From Protula sp. h YS-2021 (Eukaryota > Annelida > Polychaeta > Sabellida > Serpulidae): a DNA stretch of 64,000 nt. A program made the position numbers and the translations under genes. The first letter of the stretch is position 1; each line of letters begins with the position of its first letter. Location: the NCBI GenBank assembly GCA_949752745.1, contig OX457031.1:53350303-53414302 (forward strand), read 5' to 3'. The notes under the pieces were generated by a model that did not search any database, was not told the origin of the DNA, and worked only from the letters and a program-made list of their open reading frames with translations. Of this stretch, positions 54,375 through 62,464 are shown one piece after another.

Positions 54375-54662
54375 ATGGATGTAGAAACGTGTTTCAAGGA
54401 CAAGTATGTGGACTACATGATAAGTGAACTGGCACGTTTTGGATCTATTCAACAACAACTGCAGCACTTTGACATTTATTGGGAACTTGCGCATTCCACG
54501 TTGAACGTACCAAACTTACGCGAGGATTTCATCAAAGAGTGTGTGTTTTCAAACATTGGTGGAGCTGAGGAGTTAGATGTGGAAGCAGCATATCACTTCG
54601 CTCAAATTGATCCAAGACAGTTTGATGAAGTGAGAGAGTGGTTAATCTACATTGCAGTATAA
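54375..54662 (+). CDS. Small uncharacterised Polinton protein (95 aa)
   Basis: Intact ORF: MDVETCFKDKYVDYMISELA then a helical, acidic chain ending FDEVREWLIYIAV. The next ORF starts within its stop (TAATG) and ends in a similar FDELSSWLIYIED, so the two look like diverged tandem paralogues. No known fold is recognised and no catalytic pattern is present. Confidence 0.55.
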   Translation: MDVETCFKDKYVDYMISELARFGSIQQQLQHFDIYWELAHSTLNVPNLREDFIKECVFSNIGGAEELDVEAAYHFAQIDPRQFDEVREWLIYIAV

Positions 54663-54994
54663 TGGCCGACATTACATTGAGAAAATATATTGTGCAAAAA
54701 ACATATTGTGAAGAAATGTTATTAGCTGTAAAAAAGTTTGCATGTTAAGTATGTCCTGCTTGTCAAAATGAAGAGTGTTCAGAACATATGTGTCATTCTA
54801 CATGTGTCTATACATACTGGAATGAAGCTAAATATTACATTCATTTAGATAAAGTGTTAGATAATGCAAATCAACGTTGTGAAAAATATGGTGTACATGC
54901 TATCACATTTGATGAATTAAGTAGTTGGTTAATATACATTGAAGATCAATGGACTCCAATTATTCACACCATTGTATCAATACTTGATTTGTAA
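54662..54994 (+). pseudogene. Small uncharacterised Polinton protein, interrupted by TAA
   Basis: The ATG overlaps the previous stop. 28 codons (MADITLRKYIVQKTYCEEML and on) run to an in-frame TAA at 54746-54748. The frame continues with CPACQNEECSEHMCHSTC, a Cys-rich, probably zinc-binding patch lying across the stop, then YYIHLDKVLDNANQRCEKYG and ITFDELSSWLIYIEDQW. It resembles its upstream neighbour at the C-terminal end. Function unknown. Confidence 0.55.
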
Positions 54995-55075
54995 GATATG
55001 TTGATAAAATAAAATTTAAGATGTGTTGATAAAATGCAAGATATGTTGATAAAATAAAATGCAAGATATGTTAAC
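54994..55075 (+). repeat. Intergenic tandem repeat with AATAAA words
   Basis: Three to four units of 'agatatgttgataaaataaa' and 'atgcaagatatgttgataaa' lie between the small genes and integrase. The repeated ATAAAATAAA could act as poly(A) signals. Confidence 0.7.
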
Positions 55076-55099
55076 AAGTGTTGATTATTTAGTGTTAAC

Positions 55100-56199
55100 A
55101 TGTCGACGTGGAAAGACTACTTAACCAATATTTACTTTAAACCTGGTCAACCCGGGGCATTTGCTGGTCCTTACAAACTTTATCACATATTAAAAAACAT
55201 GATCAACCAGTCACTCATTCACAAGTGAAGAAATGGTTGCAGGATCAGGATGCCTTCAGTTTACTACAACCTGTAAAATACAGGTTTAAAAGGCAACGTG
55301 TCATTACACGTGGAATTGATGACATGCGGGATATTGATTTAGCTGACATGGGAAACATAGCTTCCTATAATGATGACACCCACTTTTTATTGGCTGTCAT
55401 TGATGTGTTTTCCAAATATTCATGGGTGCAACCATTACCTAATAAATCACATACCAGCGTCATAGAAGCCTTTCAAAAGAATTTTCATGTACCACAACGA
55501 AGACCACGAACTCTAAGGTCAGATAAAGGAACTGAATTTAAAAACAGATGGGTAAAAGCATTTTTGAAGAAGGAGGGAATACATGCCTATACGACAAAGA
55601 ATGAAACCAAAGCCAACTTTGCTGAGAGAGTCATTCGTACTCTAAAGGGAATGATGTATCGATATTTCCTTCATAATCAAACGTATCGATATATTGACAT
55701 CCTTCCAGACTTAGTGTATAATTACAACCATAGACCTCATGGCTCCCTCCCTAATAAGTATGCTCCTGCAGATATTCGTAAAGACATAGAATCAAAAGTG
55801 TGGAAGTATATGTATGTAGACAAATTGAAATTAAAACCAAAGAAGAAAACACCCTACAAATTTAAAATTGGTGATCAGGTTCGCATTTCACACATGAAAT
55901 ATGTATTTCAATGGGATTATCCTATAAAGTGGACGCAAGAAGTCTTCATTATCACACATCGTTGTAAGAAGCAAGGAATACACTTGTATCGTGTGAAAGA
56001 CCTTTTGGATGAAGATATTGATGGACATTTCTATGAAGAAGAACTGCAGAAAGTGACAAAAGATATTGAATCAGTCTACAGAATTGAAAAGGTCTTGAAA
56101 ACACGAAAAAGACGAGGTGTTAAAGAATTATTTGTGAAGTGGTTAGGTTGGCCAAAGAAGTTTAACAGTTGGGTGAAAGAAACAGATATTCAAAAATGA
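55100..56199 (+). pseudogene. Polinton integrase (DDE/RVE core plus chromodomain), frameshifted
   Basis: The ATG at 55100 (MSTWKDYLTNIYF) leads into the usual N-terminal integrase region. A missing base in the A-run at 55192-55197 throws the frame, which is resumed by the 324-residue ORF from 55225. In that ORF the retroviral-type core has D38 (DIDLADMG), D100 (RSDKGTEF) and E134 (ANFAERVIRTLKG), so D-D-33-E. Next is the SH3-like YKFKIGDQVRISH, and at 283-324 a chromodomain (VYRIEKVLKTRKRRG-VKELFVKWLGW). The enzyme would join element ends to host DNA. The chromodomain could steer it to methylated histone H3. The stop overlaps the ATPase start (ATGA). Confidence 0.85.
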
Positions 56200-56852
56200 A
56201 GCATCCATTCACGTGTTTGGTCTCTGGACCTACAGGCAGTGGTAAAACTTCTCTAGTTAGAGAAATTCTAGAACAAAAGTTAATTAAACCCTCTCCAAAA
56301 ACCATTTTATGGCTCTATGCAGCGGATCAGCCTTTGTATAAGGGAATGAAAGGTGTGGAATTTTACCAAGGCATTCCAGATGACATTGAAGAGCGTTTTA
56401 ATCCGAAAAAACCAAACTTACTCATCAGTGATGACTTAATGACCAAATGCCATAGTGATGAGCGCATGACACGTCTCTTTAGTGTTGGCAGCAGTCATCA
56501 AAATCTAGGCATTATTTTTATTGTGCATAATTTGTTTCATCATGGTAAAGAAATGCGAAATATAAGTTTGAATACACATTACATCATTCTGTTAAAAAAT
56601 CCTAGAGACAGTCAACAAATAAGTACATAAGCGCGACAAATGTATCCTGGAAAATCAATTTCCCATAGAAGCCTACAAGTTGCGACCAGCAAACCTCATG
56701 GCTATTTATCCATTGATTTGAAGCCGAAGACAAATGATAAACTACATATTCGTACAGGCATTTTACCAAAAGATACACATTACGTATATGTTGATAAGGT
56801 AGCGTATGAACAAGAACCAAGTCACTTAACCATTTGCAGCCAAGATGTCTAA
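56196..56852 (+). pseudogene. DNA-packaging ATPase (A32/FtsK-HerA type), interrupted by TAA
   Basis: The ATG at 56196 overlaps the integrase stop. Walker A is GPTGSGKT at residues 11-18, Walker B LLISDDLM at about 75-82, and GIIFIVHNLFHHGK the sensor-like strand. The ORF ends at TAA 56628-56630 after SQQIST, but the same frame stays open for another 74 codons (MYPGKSISHRSLQVATSKPH, GYLSIDLKPK) and stops at 56852. That matches the normal length of about 218 residues for the family. One base change can account for the stop. The ATPase would pump element DNA into capsids. Confidence 0.85.
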
Positions 56853-57171
56853 ACGTATTCAAGCGAATCAACCTTTCCTTCACTTGCTCGCACGCAGCGG
56901 GCCTAAACGACGTAAATCCTTGCTACAACAAGCTACTAAGGAGGAATTAACTAGCTTGTTTGAGATTTGTTTGAATATATTGCGAGGACATTTACCCCTA
57001 AGCTCAAAAAGGTATAAGGTATTCAAGCGTGAACGTCATACCCTACGTACACTGGCAGATAAGAAGATATCACTTCGAAGAAAAAAGAAGTTGGTTAATT
57101 AGAAAGGGGGATTTATTGGGGCTATTGCCAAATTTGCATTATCTTTGTTAGCTCAGTTGCTGTTAAAATGA
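56845..57171 (+). pseudogene. Small basic Polinton protein, interrupted by TAG
   Basis: MSKRIQANQPFLHLLARSGP and KRRKSLLQQATKEELTSLFE, very basic and helical, 85 residues to TAG at 57100-57102. The frame goes on KGGFIGAIAKFALSLLAQLL to TGA at 57169-57171, a Gly-led hydrophobic tail. I recognise the layout (basic helices, R-L-V-N-Q-K-G-G-F-type joint, hydrophobic C terminus) as a recurrent but uncharacterised Polinton protein. It could be a virion or membrane-active component. It overlaps both neighbours by a few bases. Confidence 0.6.
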
Positions 57172-57757
57172 AACATACTTTGAACGTGGTTTTCATTCCT
57201 GAATATGAATATAAAATGTTGTTAGAAAAGAAGGGAAAAGATGTTGAAATCAAAACGAAAGTGAATAAATCTTTACGTGGGAAACGAACTCGTGAAAAAG
57301 CAATAGAAATGTCTCAAGTGCTTGGACGTCGTTTACGAACAATTCAATCACAACAACAACGACAAAAATCTGTTACAGCATCTAATGCAGAAAAATCAGA
57401 AAAGTCCCAACAGTTTCTAAACCATTTTCAACCTATTTATCATGTAAAACTAACACAACTTCTGGCAGAACTTAAGAAATATGGTACGAGATGGACAGAT
57501 AAAAATGAACTTGTTTTAAAAACAGGTACTGTCATTACAAATTCTAACATTATTGATTTGTTGAAAGAAGCATTGTTGCTACAAAAAGAAAAGAACGACG
57601 AGAACCACCACGTGGTTGGAAGCAGTTTATTGAGGAAATTGTAGACGCTAATATTCCAAAAACTGTTTTTGGCAAAAAGACAACTCGTGAAAATATTACA
57701 AAAGAGATACAACAACGTCAACAAAGGTTGTTTCCAGAAGGATGGGAAACTTTTTAA
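57168..57757 (+). pseudogene. Uncharacterised basic coiled Polinton protein, frameshifted
   Basis: 158 residues from ATG 57168: MKHTLNVVFIPEYEYKMLLE, then a long Lys/Gln-rich helix (RRLRTIQSQQQRQKS) and HFQPIYHVKLTQLLAELKKY. In the A-rich stretch near 57580-57595 the frame is lost. The +2 frame then encodes PRGWKQFIEEIVDANIPKTV and QRQQRLFPEGWETF to TAA at 57757. The part from 57542 on is repeated at 63699, including the frameshift. Function unknown, perhaps a DNA-binding virion protein. Confidence 0.6.
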
Positions 57758-57951
57758 CATGGATTAAAGAGTTATGGTGTTGTTGTTGTGAAGAAATTGG
57801 AAATAAAAATACTATTCCTGTAAAAGTTAGGTGTGTTAGTGCTTGTTGTCAGGGAGAAGTAGTAGATACCAATTTAGATCATGTACATAGCAATTTAGAC
57901 AACAATGTAGACAGCAATGTAGAGAGTGAGGATGAAGAGTGTCAAACATGA
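57742..57951 (+). CDS. Small protein with N-myristoylation signal and Cys cluster (69 aa)
   Basis: MGNFLTWIKELWCCCCEEIG: Gly2 followed by N-F-L-T fits an N-myristoylation signal, and four consecutive cysteines at 13-16 could be palmitoylated. This suggests a peripheral membrane protein. The rest has CVSACCQGE and an acidic tail with S/DNLDNNVDSNVESEDEE repeats. It overlaps the end of the upstream gene by 16 bp. No homologue is known to me. The first third is duplicated at 63899-64000. Confidence 0.5.
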   Translation: MGNFLTWIKELWCCCCEEIGNKNTIPVKVRCVSACCQGEVVDTNLDHVHSNLDNNVDSNVESEDEECQT

Positions 57952-58005
57952 AGTAATGTATATACACATCTAGTCTATCTACATCACATAAACGATTTAG
58001 CTGTC

Positions 58006-58740
58006 ATGAAGTCAACAAGTTTTTATATTACTTTACCCAGCAATGCTAGTATGAACTATTATCCCAACAACAAGACTTCGAATTATGAAATTCGTTTGCC
58101 TCGAACCATCTATCTGAACAAAAAATATGAAGTGGCTTTGGCTGAAATTCAGTATCCACATACATGGACAACAATGAGACATGGAATGGACTATTCTATT
58201 CAGTATCGACAACAATCACTGACAGATGTTGTTCTTGACACAATCAATATTCCTTATGGTTACTACAGATCCATACAAGAGATATGTCATGCAGTCAAAC
58301 GACTAATTCTATGAAAGATGACCTAAAAGAAGCTATTCGGATAAAGTATGATAAAATTAGACAACGCGTTTTTCTATTTCTAAAGTATGGCTTTGAAGTG
58401 GATTAGCTGAGATTTTAGGATTTATCCCAGATCAATGGTATACTGAAACGTGTACAGCTGAACATAAAGCCGATGTGAAACAAGGATTTTATACACTTTA
58501 TGTCTACTGTAGTATTTGTGAGCCACAAGTTGTTGGTGATTATTTTGTCCCTTTGCTACGTTCTGTTGGAATACAAGGACATGATAGAGACATTATCATG
58601 AAAAGTTATGGAGAACCTCATTATGTTCCTGTAAACGCATCCAAATTTGACGTGATAGAAATGAATATTAAGGCCATAATGTTCCATTTCAAACTGGAAA
58701 GGTGATCTGTAAACTTCATTTTCGACCAAAAGCATTATGA
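58006..58740 (+). pseudogene. Penton-like minor capsid protein, three frameshifts
   Basis: Starts MKSTSFYITLPSNASMNYYP and NYEIRLPRTIYLNKKYEVAL, a strong match to the start of Polinton minor capsid (single jelly-roll, penton-type) proteins. The frame changes near 58290, 58385 and 58678. Later pieces include LAEILGFIPDQWY, FYTLYVYCSICEPQVVGDYF and VPLLRSVGIQGHDRDI, and the end KVICKLHFRPK before TGA at 58738-58740. About 245 codons in total. It would form the capsid five-fold vertices. The stop overlaps the next ATG (ATGA). Confidence 0.7.
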
Positions 58741-59113
58741 AAGCATACACACACAATCCATCTATATATCGCAACCATTTTCTTCGTCAAGTGGGTGGAG
58801 AATTACCAAGATTTAAAGGAGCGCGAATACAATATGGAGATGGTATTGGTTCAATACTGGGATCATTGGCTCGCAAAGCTATTCCACTGCTTAAGACAGG
58901 GGCTAAAATCGTTGCACCACATCTTAAAAGCGCTGCAAAAAAGATATCGCGAAAGATGTTACAGGTCGAGTAGCACAACGTATGTTTGGTGGTGGGTTAC
59001 GAGGACAAAAGAGATCGAAACGAGCAAAACGTGTCAGAAGGCGAAAGGCAGCTAAACGGATAACATCAACAAAACATGAGAAAGATATTTTTAATCATGT
59101 CTTTAATTCATAA
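58737..59113 (+). pseudogene. pX/core-like basic virion protein, frameshifted
   Basis: MKAYTHNPSIYRNHFLRQVG and LPRFKGARIQYGDGIGSILG: a Gly-rich segment (G-x-x-x-Q-x-G-x-GIG), then ARKAIPLLKTGAKIVAPHLK, and after a frameshift near 58945 a highly basic tail (RGQKRSKRAKRVRRRKAAKR) ending at TAA 59111-59113. This plan is seen in small Polinton proteins likened to adenovirus pX, which condense DNA. The end overlaps the capsid gene start by 17 bp. Confidence 0.6.
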
Positions 59114-60574
59114 TTATTCTTTTGTCCATTAGAATGGTTTCACATACCACCAACGCAAACTGCTGTAGAAAAAAGTTATAATGCAGACTATCAACCAATG
59201 ACTACCATTAGAGAGGGTGCTCCAATAGAATTCTACATTCCTGCGAGTACAGAAGATTATCTAGATTTAAAGAACAGTAAACTCCATATCGTATGTCGCA
59301 TTGTAAAGGCTGATGGAACACTGTGTGGTGTAGATGATAACGTGCCATGTATCAATGATTTGTTTAATGGGTTATGGTCCAATATTGAACTATTTCTAAA
59401 TGATCGTTTGATATCACATAGTAATAATACCCATGGTTATACCAGCATCATATCTCATCTCATTCATGACTCGGAAGAAAGTCTCCATTCTGTGCGCTCT
59501 ATGCGTCTCATCTTTAAAGATACTGCCGGGTCAATGAATACTCATGAGGTGAAAAGACCTAATCATGAAAGATATGTATCAGGTTTTCATGTAAATCCTG
59601 ACGGTGGTGACCTAGCTGAGTAAGGAAATAATGGTTTACATAATTATTTGTATATACGTCTAAGCCGTGAGTTTATGCTTACAGGTGGTTGAAGGGTAGA
59701 TTTGTTTGAGCAGGATCGTTATCTTCCCAATGGTGTTAGTATGAAATTACGTTTACATAGACAAAAAGATGAATATGTATTAATGGCTGCAAATAATGGT
59801 TTTAAAGTAGAAGTGAGAGAAGCATTTTTAACCATTCGCAAAGTGAGGGTTAGTCCAGGTATCAAGTTGGGACATACAAATGCATTAATAAAAAGTCCTG
59901 CTAAATTTATTATTAATAGAAAAGAGTGTAAAATTTTAGCTAGTCCAACTGGATTTCAATCTATTTTGAAAGATAGCATCTTTTTAGGCCAATTACCAAA
60001 ACGTATTGTCATTGGAATGGTTCATAATGAATCCTTTGCTAGAACAGTATTGAGAAATCCATGCAATTTTGAACATTTTGATCTTAACTTTATGCAGCTT
60101 TACTCTGATGGTGTACCAGTCCTATCCAAACCTCTCAAGCTTGATATAAATCGAGGCAAATATCTTGATGCTTTTGAAACTCTTTACAAACCTTTTGATA
60201 GATTGGATGGTGAGAAAAGTTCCATTATAAAACGGGAAGATTGGCCTAGAGGTTATTCTTTATTTTCTTTTGACTTAACACCTGATTATGATGGTGCTGA
60301 TCATTATGCCCTTATCAAACATGGGAATTTGAGACTAGAAATGAATTTTGCTGGTGAATTGCAAAATACAGTTTATTCTTTATTTTCTTTTGACTTAACA
60401 CCTGATTATGATGGTGCTGATCATTATGCCCTTATCAAACATGGGAATTTGAGACTAGAAATGAATTTTGCTGGTGCCTTGCAAAATACAGTCAATGTTA
60501 TAGTGTATGCTGAATTTGATAACATTGTTGAAATAAGTGCAAATCGTAGTATTCAATTCGACTACCAGTCATGA
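59097..60574 (+). pseudogene. Major capsid protein (double jelly-roll), with 40-residue tandem duplication
   Basis: The likely ATG is at 59097. A frameshift near 59135 precedes EWFHIPPTQTAVEKSYNADY and IREGAPIEFYIPASTEDYLD, the hallmark start of Polinton DJR capsids. Stops TAA (59621-59623) and TGA (59690-59692) break the chain, but the frame is kept throughout (RLSREFMLTGG between them). From 59702 the frame is open to 60574: FEQDRYLPNGVSMKLRLHRQ, YSLFSFDLTPDYDGADHYAL. A 120-bp in-frame tandem repeat at 60253-60492 doubles 40 residues of the second jelly roll. The protein would build the capsid faces. Confidence 0.8.
60253..60492 (+). repeat. 120-bp tandem duplication inside the capsid gene
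   Basis: Copies 60253-60372 and 60373-60492 differ at two adjacent bases (gaa/gcc, Glu to Ala). It is in frame, so 40 residues are repeated head to tail. Confidence 0.95.
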
Positions 60575-61008
60575 ACACGAAGCAGATAGAAGCCATCCTA
60601 TCCCATGATGCCGAGACAAAAGACTTGTTTCAAGGTGTGTTTGCCATGGACCAGTTACCATCTTTACAACGTGGTGCCTATGTCATCAACACAGACGATC
60701 ATGATGAGCCAGGAGAGCATTGGGTGGCAGTATCTTATGACGAAGACCCTGCAGAATATTTTGACTCTTATGGACTTTTACCTATAGACAGTCGTTTGAA
60801 TAAGTTTTTAAAGTTTAATTTCATTTATAATTCAGTTCCATTACAAACACCGATATCATCTACATGTGGATTTTATTGTGTGTATTATATAATTCAAAGA
60901 GCTCGAGGACATAGTCCTTTTGAAATCATTGATGTATTAAGAAGAAGTGATGGTGATTTTGTTGTAAAGAATTTTGTATATAGACATTATAAACCATTAT
61001 TTTATTGA
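60571..61008 (+). CDS. Adenain-like cysteine protease (intact)
   Basis: 145 residues, starting on the capsid stop (ATGA). His50 in EHWVAVSYD, Asp65 in EYFDSYGLLP, Gln92 in VPLQTP and Cys99 in SSTCGFYCVYY give the His-Asp-Gln-Cys layout of the adenain/Ulp1 clan (C5/C48). FVVKNFVYRHYKPLF ends the fold. Such proteases mature capsid or core proteins in adenoviruses and Polintons. No lesion is seen. It is shorter than adenovirus protease, as is usual in Polintons. Confidence 0.85.
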   Translation: MNTKQIEAILSHDAETKDLFQGVFAMDQLPSLQRGAYVINTDDHDEPGEHWVAVSYDEDPAEYFDSYGLLPIDSRLNKFLKFNFIYNSVPLQTPISSTCGFYCVYYIIQRARGHSPFEIIDVLRRSDGDFVVKNFVYRHYKPLFY

Positions 61009-61247
61009 TGTTGTATTAGTTAAGTTGTATTAGTTAAGTTGTTGGTAATTGTTAATTTTATTATGGATATTGCAAATAAACAAGACAGTTTTATACAACA
61101 TTCTTTTTTATTGTGTTATACATTATTTACATTTTAACAATCATTTTACATTAAACTTCACAATTATTTCACAAATACATTCAATACATCGATAAACAAA
61201 TGCCATTCATACCAATCTAAATATATGTATCATAGATACTGCGCATG
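61009..61247. terminator. Convergent 3' ends with poly(A) signals on both strands
   Basis: AATAAA at 61075-61080 (plus) and its inverse TTTATT at 61107-61112 (minus) lie between the rightward structural genes and the leftward PC4/PolB block. A short direct repeat (attagttaagttg) precedes them. Confidence 0.6.
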
Positions 61248-61680
61248 TTATGTATCATAGACATTACACCCACGTTTGTAAATGCTATGAAAACTAGCAT
61301 AACAATGTCCATTGCCAAATTTTATTATTTTAACATCTTCGTGTTCAGACAGTTTCAGTTCATATCCATGATCATTCATATCAATGTCCATCACGCTAAC
61401 ACACATGGGATGTGTTGGCTCAATGGACTTGGTGCCCCGCATGAGTTGCAGTCCTTCCTCTTTGAATTCAAGCGTCAGGTTCTTTCCAATCCAATGCTTG
61501 CAACAGAGCGTACCATTCCACTGTGTTGAGGGTGATGTAGTCGTAGCGTTCTGTAAGCTCGTCATATTGGCGAAATTGCACAAACACGTCTAGACAGTTC
61601 TCAGCCACACGCACTCCTAAATCCTCTGAGAGTATTAGGAGAAAGCCAGGTATATTGAACTTCTCTAGATGGTCTTTCAA
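61248..61680 (-). pseudogene. PC4-like protein, frameshifted
   Basis: The first 70 residues contain VRVAENCLDVFVQFRQYDEL and YDYITLNTVEWYALLQALDW, the x-V-x-x-R-x-Y ... I-x-L-x-x-x-E-W-x-x-L pattern of PC4/SUB1. Near 61500 the frame shifts to NLTLEFKEEGLQLMRGTKSI and YELKLSEHEDVKIIKFGNGH, a second set of strands. This two-halved plan resembles the plus-strand gene at 53699. The likely role is in ssDNA binding or transcription. Confidence 0.5.
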
Positions 61681-61843
61681 CCAGGTTGTTCGTCAGTTGA
61701 TTGAATGATATACTTTCCAAAATGTCTTAGCACAATGTCGTCACATAAATTTCTCAGATATGAGAATCCATGTGTAATTGGTTCATATTCCGATAAAAAG
61801 TCTTCCATCTCGTTCAACAGTCAGATCAACTATGAGCTGTCTC

Positions 61844-62083
61844 TTAGTCCTGTAAAAGATTTCTCCAGAATGTCACACGCATGTTAGAATCATATTCAGT
61901 CACCACCACTTCAACTTTATTTTCAAGTCTGCTTTTAAAGTCATATTTAAGCGGTAAGTTTTTATAGTCTTTCCACACTTCAGGTTTAAACTGATAATCA
62001 GAAATTATCCGAGAACCTATTATCACTTCATTCCTCTCATTTACAATAAGGTAAGCACCGCCGTTAAACATGAGTGCATTCAT
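61844..62083 (-). pseudogene. Possible PC4-related fragment
   Basis: 79 residues: MNALMFNGGAYLIVNERNEV, IIGSRIISDYQFKPEVWKDY and KVEVVVTEYDSNMRVTFWRN. It is strand-rich with a W near the expected helix, but the PC4 pattern is weak. It may be the broken 5' part of the gene at 61248-61680, as no long frame joins them. Confidence 0.3.
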
Positions 62084-62098
62084 GATGAGAATACCTTG

Positions 62099-62455
62099 TT
62101 ATGAGCCGTCTTCTTGTCTTCGAAGCCTTTTATCCACTTCTTTCACTTGCTTCTTCAACATTTTCCATTCAGGTATTGTCAGCAAAACACCCTTTTTCGT
62201 AGGACGGTTTCTTCCAGTCCCCTCATCTCTCAGGTACTTGCGAATGTTTACCACTCCTTCATTGCTTTGTTTCATAATCTTGATATACTTTCCATTTCCT
62301 AGAGAAAGCATTCCATCCCACGACTGTGGTGTTGGTGCCGTCTCCACTTTCAATTTCTTGATGGTAGTCGTAGGATTTTTAACTTTTAAGTCTTTGACTG
62401 TATCTGCAAGAGTATCCATATCAGTTGTAGATCTCTTACGACTTCCACGTTCCAT
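62099..62455 (-). CDS. PC4/SUB1-like transcriptional coactivator domain protein (intact)
   Basis: 118 residues. The basic N terminus (MERGSRKRSTTD) and a linker lead to SLGNGKYIKIMKQSNEGVVN, IRKYLRDEGTGRNRPTKKGV and LLTIPEWKMLKKQVKEVDKR at about 50-113. This is the full PC4 domain: v-x-v...V-x-I-R-x-Y, P-x-K-K-G-x-x-L-x-x-x-E-W-x-x-L. PC4 dimers bind single-stranded or melted DNA and help RNA polymerase II. Here it may serve element transcription or protein-primed replication. It ends 10 bp from PolB, with which it may share a transcript. Confidence 0.75.
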   Translation of the reverse strand: MERGSRKRSTTDMDTLADTVKDLKVKNPTTTIKKLKVETAPTPQSWDGMLSLGNGKYIKIMKQSNEGVVNIRKYLRDEGTGRNRPTKKGVLLTIPEWKMLKKQVKEVDKRLRRQEDGS

Positions 62456-62464
62456 GTTAACGCT

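Noticed and set aside
57440..57760. Hydrophobic MLKSFPSFWKQPLL ORF on the minus strand (also near 63900)
   Set aside because: Antisense shadow of the basic coiled protein; appears twice only because of the duplication.
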